A DNA stretch of 64,000 nucleotides from Mycobacterium sp. PSTR-4-N (GCF_022348085.1 NZ_JAKRFN010000006.1:1-64000), one strand, 5' to 3'. Shown: positions 1-11,634, counted from the first letter of the stretch. The notes: generated by a model from the letters alone, not told the origin. Program-made: numbers and translations.

Positions 1-352
1 GATCTCGGGCGACCACCGCGACGTCGGCGAAGTCCAGCGGGATCGGGGCGGCCGGCTTGTGCACGACCACTTCGACGGCGTGCACGCGCTCGTCGGCCAT
101 GACGTCGTCGGCGATCTCACCGGCCACGGTCTCGATCAGCTGCCGCGGCGGGCCGGCGACGATGTCGGCGGCGCGCTGGGCGAGCGCTCCGTAGTCCAGG
201 GTGTCGGCGAGATCGTCGCTCGCGGCAGCGGCGGCCAGGTCGATCCACACCGTGATGTCGACGACGAAGTCCTGCCCGTCGCGGCGCTCGTGGTCGAACA
301 CCCCGTGATTGCCGCGCACCCGCAGGCCGCGCAACTCGATCCGGTCAGCCAT
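1..352 (-). CDS. folB: Dihydroneopterin aldolase FolB (3' end outside window)
   Basis: This enzyme cleaves 7,8-dihydroneopterin to 6-hydroxymethyl-dihydropterin and glycolaldehyde in cytoplasmic folate synthesis. The protein opens [20 protein letters not shown], the typical FolB N-terminus. The N-terminal 117 codons are present; the C-terminus lies beyond position 1. The ATG at 352-350 overlaps the end of folP by 8 bases, so the two are probably translationally coupled. It is the fourth gene of a minus-strand ftsH-folE-folP-folB run; in M. tuberculosis folK follows. Identification is firm. Confidence 0.93.
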   Translation of the reverse strand, partial: MADRIELRGLRVRGNHGVFDHERRDGQDFVVDITVWIDLAAAAASDDLADTLDYGALAQRAADIVAGPPRQLIETVAGEIADDVMADERVHAVEVVVHKPAAPIPLDFADVAVVARD

Positions 353-1211
353 TCGGCTGGGCCTCCTCACCCGCGTTGCGCCAGGCCGACACCACCGCAA
401 GCGCATCCACTGAGGCGCGCACGTCGTGCACCCGCACCCCCCACGCCCCATGCCAGGCCGCCAGCGCCGAGATCGCCGCCGTCGCCGTCTCCCGTCCTCC
501 GGGCGGTCGCGGGGTCCCGTCGGCGCCGGCCAGCAATGTGCCGAGGAATCGTTTGCGCGACGCGCCGACGAGGATCGGGATACCGGTGGCGACGAACTCC
601 GGCAGCGCGGCCAGCAACGCCCAGTTGTGGTGCGCGGTCTTCGCGAAACCGAGCCCGGGATCAAGGATCAGCCGCCCGGGATCCACGCCGGCCGCGACGG
701 CGGCGTCGACGCAGGCCATCAACTCGTCGCGCACCTCGGCCACGACGTCGCCGTAGACCGGGGGGTCGTGCGGCCGCGCGCTGTCGACCGAGCGCCAGTG
801 CATCAGCACCCACGGCACGCCCGCGTCGGCGATCACGCGCACCATGTCCGGATCCGCCCTGCCGCCCGAGACGTCGTTGACGATGCGGGCCCCGTGCTCC
901 AACGCCGCGCGGGCCACCCCGGCGTGCATGGTGTCGACGCTGACCGTGATGCCGCGGGCGGCGAGTTCGGCGATGACCGGAAGGATGCGGGCGGTCTCCA
1001 CCGCGGGGTCGATGCGCGTTGCGCCGGGCCGGGTGGATTCGCCGCCGACATCGATGATCGCCGCGCCGTGTGCCACCAGCTCGACCCCGTGCGCGACGGC
1101 GCGATCCCGGTCCAGGAACAAGCCGCCGTCGGAGAACGAGTCGTCGGTGACGTTGACGACGCCCATGACGGCCACGGGCGCCGCAGTGGACGACAGGTCG
1201 GCGATGATCAC
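345..1211 (-). CDS. folP: Dihydropteroate synthase FolP
   Basis: FolP condenses 6-hydroxymethyl-dihydropterin pyrophosphate with p-aminobenzoate to give dihydropteroate; it is the sulfonamide target. The N-terminus carries [15 protein letters not shown] followed by the G-ESTRPGA loop, both diagnostic of DHPS, and [19 protein letters not shown] further on. I chose the GTG at 1211-1209 because it makes a GTGA overlap with the folE stop and puts the first strand at the normal position. The open frame runs further upstream, but that part lies inside folE and has no family similarity. About 288 residues, normal for the family. Confidence 0.95.
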   Translation of the reverse strand: MIIADLSSTAAPVAVMGVVNVTDDSFSDGGLFLDRDRAVAHGVELVAHGAAIIDVGGESTRPGATRIDPAVETARILPVIAELAARGITVSVDTMHAGVARAALEHGARIVNDVSGGRADPDMVRVIADAGVPWVLMHWRSVDSARPHDPPVYGDVVAEVRDELMACVDAAVAAGVDPGRLILDPGLGFAKTAHHNWALLAALPEFVATGIPILVGASRKRFLGTLLAGADGTPRPPGGRETATAAISALAAWHGAWGVRVHDVRASVDALAVVSAWRNAGEEAQPNG

Positions 1212-1816
1212 TTCCGCAGGATCAGGTCCAGAGCTTCGGCGCGGGAGGCCGTGTTGGTCTTGAACACCCCGCGCACCGCCGACGTGGTGGTGCGGGCCCC
1301 GGGCTTGCGGATGCCACGCATCGCCATGCACAGGTGCTCGGCTTCGATCACCACGATCGCCCCGCGCGGATCCAGTTTGCGCATCAGCGCGTCGGCCACC
1401 TGGCAGGTGAGCCGCTCCTGCACCTGCGGCCGCTTGGCGTAGAGATCGACGACGCGGGCCAGCTTCGACAGGCCCGTCACGCGGCCGTCCTTGCCCGGGA
1501 TGTAGCCGACGTGCGCGACGCCGTGGAAGGACACCAGGTGGTGCTCGCACGTCGAGTACATCGGGATGTCCTTGACCAGCACGAGCTCGTCGTGCTGCTC
1601 GTCGAACGTGGTGTTGAGGACGTCGTCGGGATCGGTGTAGAGGCCCGCGAACATCTCCCGGTAGGCCCGTGCCACGCGCGCCGGGGTGTCGATCAGGCCG
1701 TGCCGGTCGGGATCCTCACCGACGGCGAGCAGGAGCTCGCGCACAGCGGCCTCCGCACGAGCCTGATCGAATTCCCGGGTGGTGAGCGTGGCCGAAATTT
1801 CCTGCGACCGCGTCAT
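1208..1816 (-). CDS. folE: GTP cyclohydrolase I FolE
   Basis: FolE converts GTP to 7,8-dihydroneopterin triphosphate, the first step of folate synthesis. The 202-residue protein has the zinc-binding [10 protein letters not shown] segment, the downstream [10 protein letters not shown] cysteine site, and the GLSKLAR and QERLT motifs of the family. The ATG at 1816 lies 14 bases after the ftsH stop, and the stop overlaps folP, so ftsH, folE, folP and folB are probably one transcript. This order is conserved in mycobacteria. Confidence 0.96.
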   Translation of the reverse strand: MTRSQEISATLTTREFDQARAEAAVRELLLAVGEDPDRHGLIDTPARVARAYREMFAGLYTDPDDVLNTTFDEQHDELVLVKDIPMYSTCEHHLVSFHGVAHVGYIPGKDGRVTGLSKLARVVDLYAKRPQVQERLTCQVADALMRKLDPRGAIVVIEAEHLCMAMRGIRKPGARTTTSAVRGVFKTNTASRAEALDLILRK

Positions 1817-1830
1817 CGAGGTCTCCTCCG

Positions 1831-4161
<2,331 letters not shown>

Positions 4162-4362
4162 GCGTTGGTCCGGTTCATCGATGTGTGCGGCCAGGGTGAA
4201 AGAACCCCGGCCAAAATCCTTCCAAGAACGCCAGCTGGAAACCTCAAGGCTACCGCTAGACCAACGTTCGGCAGCCTCTGGAGTTCCCGCCGCTGGTGTG
4301 CACACAGATCGGAATCTGCGCCGGACTCGCGATCCAGACTCACACTCGACGCCGCGCGCACA

Positions 4363-4563
4363 CGGCGAGTCCACACCAACGTGGTGACGCTGCAGGTGGC
4401 CGAGGCCGGGTAACCGGAGCTGGCCTGCATTCCGCGACACCGCTCCAGCGAAGTGGTGAGCGGACCGTGTCGGGAGGTCGAGGTCGAGTGGGCAGGGCAT
4501 TGGCTGACCGTGGAGCGGCCGGATGAGCTGAGCCGATTGTTGTTCGAGTTCCTCGTGGTTTGA
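4363..4563 (+). pseudogene. Relic of an EphA-like epoxide hydrolase with a large internal deletion
   Basis: Two fragments in the same frame match the two ends of an alpha/beta-hydrolase. [16 protein letters not shown] (from 4363) resembles the start of EphA (as I remember it: TNGVRLRVVEAG). After a TAA at 4411-4413, [20 protein letters not shown] and then [17 protein letters not shown] (ending at TGA 4561-4563) resemble the EphA C-terminus around its catalytic histidine (AGHW). The central 250 or so residues, with the oxyanion hole and nucleophile, are gone. In M. tuberculosis ephA (Rv3617) lies between ftsH and lpqG, the same place. The rest of the 4162-4634 gap holds only the divergent leader regions. 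Confidence 0.6.
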
Positions 4564-4587
4564 GGTGTGATATCCACCACCGGCGGG

Positions 4588-4593
4588 TATGTT
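4588..4593 (+). promoter_or_regulatory. Possible -10 box for the TetR/PE-PPE fusion gene
   Basis: TATGTT fits the mycobacterial TAnnnT pattern and would give a leader of about 35 bases before the GTG at 4635, with a purine-rich GGGGGGAAA just upstream of that start. No convincing -35 box is seen. Low confidence. Confidence 0.3.
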
Positions 4594-4634
4594 TGCTGCG
4601 GGTTGGGGCGGCATGCCACCGGGGGGAAATTGAC

Positions 4635-5990
4635 GTGAACTTCACAGCAAAGCGACGCCGTGTGTCTGTGGGCCGGTCTGACCGCGCCGCCCTGGTCACC
4701 TCGGCGCGTCACACGTTCGCCGACCTCGGGCCTGCGGCCAGCATGGCCGACGTCGCCGAGGCGGCAGGCGTCAGCACGGACGTGCTCTACGGCCACTTCG
4801 GCGACCGCGACGGTCTCCTCGTCGCCGTCCTCGACGACCTCGGCGAGTCACTGCGCGAGCCCGAACCGGCGGTCCGGCCGTCACTCGGCCTTCCGCAGCT
4901 GTCGGCGCGGTACGTGGTCCCGCCGGTCGTCGCGGCGAGCGCGGTGTTGTCTCTGGGCATGGCGCCCCCGTCATCCGCTGCCGCCGTAGACCCGCCCCCG
5001 GCGAGCTCCGTGGTGACGATCAGCCCGCTGTGGCCGGTGTGGTCTCTGGACACCGCCCTGCAGGGGTCGCTGTGCGCCACCGCCACGTGTTCCCGGCTGG
5101 ACTATGTTCCGTTCGCGACGGGTAACGGGGTACGCGCCCTGGACCGGCAGCTCTCGCAACTGACGGCGTCGCCGTCGCAGGCCATCGGCGACGGCCCGAC
5201 CGTCGTGCTGGGCTTCAGCAACGGCGCCGGCGTGGCCGAGGAGTGGATGGCCCAGCACTCCGGGGTGGCCGGCGCGCCCTCGCCCGACGAGGTGTCCTTC
5301 GTCCTTATCGGCAATCCGCGGCGGGCCCACGGCGGTCTCATGCCACCGATCGAGCCCACCGACTATCACGTCATCGACGTGGTCCGGCAGTACGACCCGA
5401 TGGCCGACTTTCCGGACCGGCCGCTGAACCTGTTGGCGCTGGCCAACGTCGCGGCAGGCATGCTCTCCCCGATGCACCTGGACTACCGCGGGGTGGACCT
5501 CGACGATCCGGCCAACGTGGTGTGGACCGAGGGCAACACCACCTACGTGTTCGTCCCGACGACGGAGCTACCGCTGCTGAAACCGTTGCGCGCCCTGGGG
5601 TTCGACGAGCTGGCCGCGAAATTGAACGGCCCGCTCACCGACATCATCGAAAAGGCCTACGACCGGCCGTATCTGGACGCGCCGCAGCCTGCGCCGGTCG
5701 TCGCACCGGAACCCGAGAAGACGGTCCTCGCGGCCGAGTCATCGACCACCGACGACACCGAGCGAGCCGCACCCGCTCGTCGCACGCTGTTCGCCAAACG
5801 CGCTGTCGCCGATAATGTTTCGGATGACTCCCCCGCGCGGACACCGCGCCGGTCCGACGACGACAGCACGCAGAGCACCGACGACACGCCGTCCGTCACC
5901 GCCCCGCCTGCCAGCGACAGCGCCGCGGCGAGCACGCCCAAGCCCGCGAAGAAGACCCACAAGGGTTGGGGACGCCACCGCGCCGAGTGA
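4635..5990 (+). CDS. TetR-type HTH domain fused through a membrane segment to a PE-PPE alpha/beta-hydrolase
   Basis: A 451-residue protein with an unexpected domain order. Residues 17-69 form a TetR_N helix-turn-helix with the typical ending [17 protein letters not shown] hydrophobic stretch at about 93-110 ending in an Ala-rich SSAAA site looks like a signal anchor. From about 125 to 350 comes a PE-PPE hydrolase domain (PF08237 type) with the nucleophile elbow GFSNG at 193-197 (Ser195) and PMHLDYRG later. A disordered Ser/Thr/Pro/Lys-rich tail follows. Known PE-PPE domains are serine esterases or acyltransferases outside the cytoplasmic membrane. GTG 4635 keeps the whole HTH. A shorter secreted form from an internal start cannot be excluded, but the HTH is fully open and in frame. 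Function unknown. Confidence 0.75.
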   Translation: MNFTAKRRRVSVGRSDRAALVTSARHTFADLGPAASMADVAEAAGVSTDVLYGHFGDRDGLLVAVLDDLGESLREPEPAVRPSLGLPQLSARYVVPPVVAASAVLSLGMAPPSSAAAVDPPPASSVVTISPLWPVWSLDTALQGSLCATATCSRLDYVPFATGNGVRALDRQLSQLTASPSQAIGDGPTVVLGFSNGAGVAEEWMAQHSGVAGAPSPDEVSFVLIGNPRRAHGGLMPPIEPTDYHVIDVVRQYDPMADFPDRPLNLLALANVAAGMLSPMHLDYRGVDLDDPANVVWTEGNTTYVFVPTTELPLLKPLRALGFDELAAKLNGPLTDIIEKAYDRPYLDAPQPAPVVAPEPEKTVLAAESSTTDDTERAAPARRTLFAKRAVADNVSDDSPARTPRRSDDDSTQSTDDTPSVTAPPASDSAAASTPKPAKKTHKGWGRHRAE

Positions 5991-6015
5991 CGCACCGATG
6001 CCGAGCTCGGCGCGT

Positions 6016-6021
6016 TACTGT
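6016..6021 (+). promoter_or_regulatory. -10 box of lpqG (leaderless)
   Basis: TACTGT, fitting TAnnnT, lies 7 bases before the ATG at 6029, the spacing expected when the transcript starts at the start codon. It supports this start over upstream ones. Confidence 0.5.
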
Positions 6022-6028
6022 GCCAGCC

Positions 6029-6766
6029 ATGTCGCACACAGCCCGCAGACCCGTCACCCGGATCGCTCTGACCGTCGCCGCCGCCGGCGTCGTCGCGGCT
6101 TCGGCGGCCGCCTGCGACACGCAGTCCGGACCGGCCGCGTCGCCCGGCACCGACGCCCGGCAGGTCACCGTCGTCGGCGAAGGTCAGGTCAAAGGCACCC
6201 CGGACACGTTGACGGTCAACGCATCCATGGAGTTCCAGGCCGCGGACGCCACCGGCGCGATGAGCCAGACCAACGAGCGCCAGCAGGCCGTCATCGACGC
6301 ACTGGTCGGCGCCGGGATCGACCGCAAGGACATCGCCACCACCGCAGCGGATCTGCAGCCGCAGTACGGCAGCGACAGCACCACGATCTCCGCGTACCGC
6401 GCCACCAACTCGATCACCGTCACGATCCGCGATCTGGCCAAGGCATCGGACGCGATCGGTCTGATCGTCAGCACCGGCGGTAACGCCGCGCGCATCAACT
6501 CGATCAACTACTCCATCGACGACGACTCACAGCTGGTCCGTGACGCCCGCGCCCGCGCGTTCAACGACGCCAAGGACCGCGCCAATCAGTACGCGCAGCT
6601 GTCGGGGCTCGACCTCGGGGACGTCATCTCGATCTCCGAGTCGGCCGCGCCCACCCCGCCGGTGCCGATGCCTGCGATGCCGCGTGCGATGGAAGCCGCG
6701 GTGCCGCTGGAGCCGGGTCAGCAGACCGTCGGCTTCTCGGTGACGGTCGTGTGGCAGCTCAGCTAG
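6029..6766 (+). CDS. lpqG: SIMPL-domain (DUF541) lipoprotein, LpqG homolog
   Basis: A 245-residue exported lipoprotein. The N-terminus has an Arg-containing n-region, a hydrophobic core and a lipobox ending SAAAC (Cys at about 29). The rest is one SIMPL domain: VTVVGEGQVKGTPDTLTVNA near its start, and RDARARAFNDAKDRANQYA near its end. SIMPL proteins are periplasmic and some protect against oxidative or envelope stress; the molecular activity is unknown. M. tuberculosis lpqG (Rv3623) lies next to hpt, which fits this position. Its stop overlaps by 8 bases, tail to tail, with the molybdopterin oxidoreductase gene. Confidence 0.85.
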   Translation: MSHTARRPVTRIALTVAAAGVVAASAAACDTQSGPAASPGTDARQVTVVGEGQVKGTPDTLTVNASMEFQAADATGAMSQTNERQQAVIDALVGAGIDRKDIATTAADLQPQYGSDSTTISAYRATNSITVTIRDLAKASDAIGLIVSTGGNAARINSINYSIDDDSQLVRDARARAFNDAKDRANQYAQLSGLDLGDVISISESAAPTPPVPMPAMPRAMEAAVPLEPGQQTVGFSVTVVWQLS

Positions 6767-8978
6767 AAGGCCCGACGGTGACGGGGAGCCCGTTGAGCAC
6801 CGCGGTGCCCGAGAGCGGATCGAGCAGCGACCCGTCGTTGAGCTGGTTGACGTTGACGCCCGGCTGACCGGCGGCCAGCTGCTGTCCGGTACCCGGGCGG
6901 TCGTGCCCCCACCCGTGCGGCAGCGACAGCACGCCGCGGCGGATGCCGTCGGTGAGCTCGACGGGCACCACCAGCTCGCCGCCGGCACCCTTGACCACGG
7001 CGGTGTCGGTGACGCCGAGGTCGGCGGCGTCGTCGGGGTGCATCCGCAGCGTGCAGCGGTTGGTGCCGCCCGCGAGTGCGGGCAGGTTGTGCATCCAGCT
7101 GTTGTTGCTGCGCAGGTGCCTGCGCCCGATCAGCACGAAGCCCTGGGCGGGACGCGCCATCGCCTCGCGCAGCCGGGCCGCGTCCTCGATCAGGGCGGGC
7201 GGCGCAAGCTCGACCCGACCTGACGGCGTACGCAGCACGTCGAGCAGCCGCGGCTGCAGCGGGCCCAGATCGACACCGTGCGGTGCGTCCCTGAGCCGCT
7301 GCAGCGTGAGGCCGTCCGGGCGAGCGCCGAACGCGTCGCCGTAGGCGCCCAGGCGCAGCATCATGTCGAGCCGGCGCTCATAGCCGGGGCCTTGGGGCAG
7401 CATCGCGGTCAGCTCGTCGACCGCGCGGCCGGCGACCGGCGAATCGGGATCCGCGGTCTCCTTGGCCAGGGTGGTGGCGATGACCTGCTCATCGACCAGC
7501 GCCGGGTCGGCGTCCTGGCCCAGGCCGTACACTACCAGCGCGAGCCGCGACAGGATCTCGGCCTCGCTGGGCCGGCCGTCGAGCGGCAGCACCGGCGGTG
7601 AGTAGCGGGCGTTGTTCCGGATCGCGAGAGCGTTGAGCGCGACGTCGAAGTGCGGGGCGCGCGACGGCGGGGGTGGGGGCAGGATGACGTCGGCGTGGCG
7701 GGTCGTCTCGTTCAGGTAGGGGTCGACGCTGACCATGAACGTGACGCGCTCCAGTGCTTTGTCGAGCCGGTCGCCGTCGGGGGCGGACAGCACCGGGTTA
7801 CCCGCGACCGTGATCATCGCGCGGATCTGACCGTCGCCCGGCGTCTCGATCTCCTCGGCGAGGACAGGGGTGGGCAGTTCGGAGAGCACCTCGGGACGGC
7901 CCGACACCCGGCTGTGCCAGCGACCGGTGCGGAACCCCTTGCCGGGCCGGTGCCCGCGCGGCGCCGGCGCCACCGCCGAGCAGGGGAACATCGCGCCGCC
8001 GGGCCGGTCCAGATTGCCGGTGAGGACGTTGACGACGTCGACGAGCCAGCTGCCGAGGGTGCCGAACTCGACGGTCGATGTGCCGATCCGGCCGTAGACG
8101 GCCGCGCTGGGCGCCGCGGCGAGTTCGCGTGCCAGCGTGCGGATCTCGTCGGCGTCTACGCCGCAGTACTCGGCGACGGCGTCGGGGGCGAAGTCCCGTG
8201 CGGCCGCCCGCACGTCATCGAGTCCGGCGACGTGGTCTCCGACTTCCCCGAGAGTCACCAGGTCCTCGTCGAACAGCACGTGCACCACCGCGAACAGCAG
8301 CGCCGCGTCGGTGCCGGGGCGCGGCGCGAGGTGGCGATCGGCGAGTTCGGCGGTGCGGGTGCGGGCCGGGTCGATGACGACGATGCGGCCGCCCCGCTTG
8401 CGGATGTCGCGCATCTTGCCGCCGAAGTCGGGTGCGGTGGTCACGCTGCCGTTGGACACCAGGGGGTTGGCCCCGATGATCACGAGATAGTCGGTGCGGT
8501 CGAGGTCGGGCACCGTGAACGCGACCGGGCTGCCGAACATCAGGCCCAGCGACACGTGCTTGGGCATCTGGTCCAACGTGCTCGCCGAGAACACCTGCCG
8601 GGTGCCAAGGCCGCGGATGAGCAGCGGCGGATACAGTGCGCCGGCGACCGTGTGCGCGTTGGGGTTTCCGAGATACAGCCCGACGGAGGCGCCGCCGTTC
8701 TCGCGGATCACCGCGCTCAGACCGTCGGCGGCCGTGGCGAACGCCTCCTCCCACGAGGCCTCGGTGAGCACGCCGTCGCGACGAACCAGCGGCGCCCGCA
8801 ACCGATCGGGATCGTTGTCGAGCTCGGCGAAGCTGGCACCTTTCGGGCAGATGAATCCGTGGCTGAACACGTCGTCGCGATCACCCCGGGCGCCGATGAC
8901 GCGGCCCTCGTCGATGGTCAGCGTCAGGCCGCAGGTGGCCTCGCAGAACGGGCAGATGCGCAGCGCGGTGTCGGTCAT
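6759..8978 (-). CDS. Molybdopterin-dependent oxidoreductase, formate dehydrogenase/nitrate reductase superfamily
   Basis: A 739-residue protein of the DMSO-reductase superfamily. The N-terminal [4Fe-4S] site is complete: Cys9, Cys12, Cys16 and Cys44, with Lys46 (CPKG) positioned to pass electrons to the molybdenum centre. Further on, IIGANPLVSNGSVTT and VVIDPARTRTAELADRHL belong to the MGD-binding domains, and the last 110 residues form the molydopterin-binding domain (RSNNSWMHNL, LPHGWGHDRPG). No Tat signal is seen, so it is probably cytoplasmic. The substrate cannot be read from the sequence. No partner subunit or maturation gene is nearby. The start MTDTALRICPFC (8978) puts the first Cys at the usual distance. 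Not at this place in M. tuberculosis. Confidence 0.88.
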   Translation of the reverse strand: MTDTALRICPFCEATCGLTLTIDEGRVIGARGDRDDVFSHGFICPKGASFAELDNDPDRLRAPLVRRDGVLTEASWEEAFATAADGLSAVIRENGGASVGLYLGNPNAHTVAGALYPPLLIRGLGTRQVFSASTLDQMPKHVSLGLMFGSPVAFTVPDLDRTDYLVIIGANPLVSNGSVTTAPDFGGKMRDIRKRGGRIVVIDPARTRTAELADRHLAPRPGTDAALLFAVVHVLFDEDLVTLGEVGDHVAGLDDVRAAARDFAPDAVAEYCGVDADEIRTLARELAAAPSAAVYGRIGTSTVEFGTLGSWLVDVVNVLTGNLDRPGGAMFPCSAVAPAPRGHRPGKGFRTGRWHSRVSGRPEVLSELPTPVLAEEIETPGDGQIRAMITVAGNPVLSAPDGDRLDKALERVTFMVSVDPYLNETTRHADVILPPPPPSRAPHFDVALNALAIRNNARYSPPVLPLDGRPSEAEILSRLALVVYGLGQDADPALVDEQVIATTLAKETADPDSPVAGRAVDELTAMLPQGPGYERRLDMMLRLGAYGDAFGARPDGLTLQRLRDAPHGVDLGPLQPRLLDVLRTPSGRVELAPPALIEDAARLREAMARPAQGFVLIGRRHLRSNNSWMHNLPALAGGTNRCTLRMHPDDAADLGVTDTAVVKGAGGELVVPVELTDGIRRGVLSLPHGWGHDRPGTGQQLAAGQPGVNVNQLNDGSLLDPLSGTAVLNGLPVTVGPSS

Positions 8979-9010
8979 GGCTTCGATCCTGCGTCCACAT
9001 CGACGAAATG

Positions 9011-9025
9011 GCGAGAACTTCTCGC
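9011..9025. promoter_or_regulatory. Perfect 15-bp palindrome upstream of the molybdopterin oxidoreductase
   Basis: GCGAGAA-C-TTCTCGC reads identically on both strands. It lies 33 bases upstream of the oxidoreductase start, between that gene and hpt. It could be a repressor operator or a small hairpin in the leader. The regulator is unknown. Confidence 0.4.
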
Positions 9026-9063
9026 GCTTTCCCGCCCGAACGTCGGTTTGGGCGGGGGTGGGG

Positions 9064-9639
9064 TCAGTCCGTGTAGACCTTCGGGTCGAGCGTGCCGATG
9101 AACGGCAGATCGCGGTAGCGCTCGGCGTAGTCGAGGCCGTAGCCGACCACGAACTCGTTGGGGATGTCGAAGCCGATGTATTCGATGTCGACGTCGGCGC
9201 GCACCGCATCGGGCTTGCGCAGCAGCGTACACACCCGCAGCGAACGCGGCCGCCGGGTGGCCAGGTTACGCAGCAGCCACGACAGCGTCAGGCCGGAGTC
9301 GACGATGTCCTCGACGATCAGCACATCGCGGTCGTTGATGTCGCGGTCGAGGTCCTTGAGGATGCGCACCACACCCGACGACGACGTCGACGAGCCGTAC
9401 GAGCTGACCGCCATGAACTCCAATTGCGTGGGCAGCGGGATCGCCCGGGCCAGGTCGGTGACGAACATGACCGCACCCTTGAGCACCGTGATCAGCAGCA
9501 GGTCCTGCTGCCCCTCCCCCGGCGTCGGGTAATCGGCGGCGATCAGATCGGCGAGTTCCGCGGTCTTGGCGCGGATCTGCTCCTCCGACAGCAACACCGA
9601 CTTGATGTCCCCGGGATACAACTCGCCATGCGCAGGCAC
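9064..9639 (-). CDS. hpt: Hypoxanthine phosphoribosyltransferase
   Basis: A purine salvage enzyme that makes IMP or GMP from hypoxanthine or guanine and PRPP. The 191-residue protein has the PRPP-binding loop [18 protein letters not shown], the flexible loop [15 protein letters not shown], and the C-terminal [18 protein letters not shown] that contacts the base. It follows tilS by 19 bases on the same strand; the tilS-hpt pair is widely conserved. Family assignment is firm. Confidence 0.96.
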   Translation of the reverse strand: MPAHGELYPGDIKSVLLSEEQIRAKTAELADLIAADYPTPGEGQQDLLLITVLKGAVMFVTDLARAIPLPTQLEFMAVSSYGSSTSSSGVVRILKDLDRDINDRDVLIVEDIVDSGLTLSWLLRNLATRRPRSLRVCTLLRKPDAVRADVDIEYIGFDIPNEFVVGYGLDYAERYRDLPFIGTLDPKVYTD

Positions 9640-9658
9640 GCCTAGAGCGTAGCGGTGC

Positions 9659-10612
9659 TCACTCGGCGACCGGCTCGCGGTAGAGCGTCAGCACCTCACC
9701 ACGCCGGCCCGCGAACAGCCGACGCCGTGTCATCGCGCTCGGGACCGCGACTCCGCCCTGCCCGCGCCAGGCCGTGACCAGGGCATCGACGGCGCGGATC
9801 TGCGCGTCGGTCAGGCCGGCGGCACCGCCGTCGAGCAGCCAGCGCCGGATCACCCGGCGGCGCAGCGCGGCCGGTAGCGCCGTCACCGTCGCGATCGGCA
9901 GATCGGTTTCTACGGCGATGCCGGCGGCGAGCGCGTCGAGCGCGTCGCAGTCCTCGCGTAGCGCGGTGGCGGTGCGGGCCAGCGCCTCGGCCACGCCACC
10001 GGCCAGCACGTCCTCGAGCAACGGCAGCACCTCGCGGCGCAGCCGCACCCGGGTGAAGCGACGGTCGTCGTTGTGGGGATCCCGCCACGGCGTCAGCGCC
10101 AACTCGGCACACGCGGCCTCGGTGACGCTGCGCCGCACCCCCAGCAGCGGCCGGCACCACGGTGCGTCGTAGGCCACCATCCCGGCGATCGAGCGGGCAC
10201 CCGAGCCGCGGCCCAGGCCCAGCAGCACCGTCTCCGCCTGATCGTCGAGCGTGTGCCCCAACAGCACCGGCATCCCCGCGCTGGCCTGCTCCAGCGCCGC
10301 GTACCGCGCGGTGCGCGCCGCAGCCTCCGGCCCGCCGTCGGCGCCGACCGAGACCGAAAGCACCTGCGCAGCAACGCAACCCAGGTTCAGCGCCTGGTCA
10401 CGTGCCGTCGCGGCGACGGTGTCGGAGCCCGCCTGGAGCCCGTGGTCGACGATCAACGCCGTCGTCGGCCGGAGCTCTGCGGCCGCCGCGGTCAGTGCCA
10501 GCGAGTCGGGCCCGCCGGACAGCGCGACGCACCAGGGCCGGTCCAGCCCGTACTCGGCGGAGAACCGGCGCAGCGCCGCGCGCAGCTGCGCTACAGCACC
10601 CGGTCGATCCAT
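9659..10612 (-). CDS. tilS: tRNA(Ile)-lysidine synthetase TilS
   Basis: TilS converts C34 of the CAU anticodon of tRNA-Ile2 to lysidine, so that the tRNA reads AUA. The ATP-pyrophosphatase PP-loop SGGPDS is at about 32-37, and [20 protein letters not shown] is the second family motif. At 317 residues it is the short actinobacterial form without the full C-terminal domains. Its ATG overlaps the end of the upstream zinc-peptidase gene by 22 bases, so the dacB-Rv3626c-tilS-hpt set is probably co-transcribed. Confidence 0.95.
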   Translation of the reverse strand: MDRPGAVAQLRAALRRFSAEYGLDRPWCVALSGGPDSLALTAAAAELRPTTALIVDHGLQAGSDTVAATARDQALNLGCVAAQVLSVSVGADGGPEAAARTARYAALEQASAGMPVLLGHTLDDQAETVLLGLGRGSGARSIAGMVAYDAPWCRPLLGVRRSVTEAACAELALTPWRDPHNDDRRFTRVRLRREVLPLLEDVLAGGVAEALARTATALREDCDALDALAAGIAVETDLPIATVTALPAALRRRVIRRWLLDGGAAGLTDAQIRAVDALVTAWRGQGGVAVPSAMTRRRLFAGRRGEVLTLYREPVAE

Positions 10613-11634
10613 CGCTGCGGCTCGTCGATCTCGTCGGGCAGCGGCAGGGTGTGCGGGCCGGTCCAGATCGTGTTGAACCGCGCCATGCCCACCGTCGACA
10701 CCACGGCGTCGACGAACGCCTTGCCGCGCGTGTACTGGTCCATCTTCGCGTCGATGCCGAGCAGCGCCCGCAGCAGCCGCTGCACCGGCGGCTGGCGCCG
10801 ATGCCTGCGCTGGTCGAACCGGCGGCGGATGGTGGCCACCGACGGCACCACCGCAGGCCCCACGGCGTCCATCACGTGATCGGCGTGACCTTCGAGCAAC
10901 GTGCCCAACACCAGCAGCCGATCCAGCGCCTCACGTTGGGCCTCGGACTGCACGGCCCGCACCAGACCCAGGATGCCGGCCGAATTCGCTTCTGCCGACT
11001 CACCGGAACGCCGTTGCCGGACGAAGTCGGCCAGCCGCCCGATCACCTGGGTCACGTCCTCGCCGGTGTCGGAGGTCAGCACGCCGAGCGCATCGGACAT
11101 GTGGCCGGCCAGCCACGGGTTGGCGCGGAACTGCACGCGGTGGGTGACCTCGTGCAGGCAGACCCACATGCGGAAGTCGGCCGGCTGTACGTGCAGCTGG
11201 CGCTCCACCGCGATGACGTTCGGATACACCAGCAGCAGCTCCCCGCCGTTCGGGGCGAACGGATCGTATTGCCCCAGAATCCCCGACGACACGAACGCCA
11301 GCACCGCGCCCGTCTGCACGCCGGCGATCCGCCCGCTGATCGCGCGGGGCTTGACGCCGTCGCTGCCGCCGGTCATCGCCCGCATGGACCCGGCGGCCGC
11401 GCGGATCCACTGCGGCCGGTCGACGATTCGGGCTTCCGGGATGTCCGCGCCCTCGGCCAGACCGGTCACCTCGCGCACCGGCACCTCTGCGGCGCGCGCC
11501 GCATCCGCCAGCTGCGCAATCACCTGTCGGCGCGTGTAGTCGGTGGCCGGCGGCTCGGGACGGGCCAGCTTGCCACCGAACGACGCGGCCAGGTTCCAGT
11601 CCACCGCGCTGCCGACGGAGAAGGTCTGGCTCAT
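10591..11634 (-). CDS. Zinc-dependent metalloprotease-like protein (DUF2342, Rv3626c homolog)
   Basis: A protein of about 347 residues from the family annotated as zinc-dependent metalloprotease or coenzyme F420 biosynthesis-associated protein. It carries an HExxH-type motif in WVCLHEVTHRVQF, followed by LAGHMSDAL. No signal peptide is seen. I prefer the ATG at 11634 because it makes an ATGA overlap with the dacB stop; another ATG in frame lies five codons upstream (11649). The cellular role is not established. Synteny with dacB and tilS is conserved in mycobacteria. Confidence 0.85.
   Translation of the reverse strand: MSQTFSVGSAVDWNLAASFGGKLARPEPPATDYTRRQVIAQLADAARAAEVPVREVTGLAEGADIPEARIVDRPQWIRAAAGSMRAMTGGSDGVKPRAISGRIAGVQTGAVLAFVSSGILGQYDPFAPNGGELLLVYPNVIAVERQLHVQPADFRMWVCLHEVTHRVQFRANPWLAGHMSDALGVLTSDTGEDVTQVIGRLADFVRQRRSGESAEANSAGILGLVRAVQSEAQREALDRLLVLGTLLEGHADHVMDAVGPAVVPSVATIRRRFDQRRHRRQPPVQRLLRALLGIDAKMDQYTRGKAFVDAVVSTVGMARFNTIWTGPHTLPLPDEIDEPQRWIDRVL

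Noticed and set aside
59..1442. Long plus-strand open frames opposite folB and folP
   Set aside because: Arg/Pro/Ala-rich low-complexity translations that mirror the real minus-strand genes; no ribosome sites or family similarity.
9031..9056. CCCGCCC...GGGCGGG hairpin as an hpt terminator
   Set aside because: On the hpt strand it is followed by AAAGCGCG, with no T-run, so intrinsic termination is not supported.
7650..9101. Long plus-strand frame opposite the molybdoenzyme gene
   Set aside because: Composition is typical of antisense high-GC frames, and the opposite strand has complete enzyme motifs.
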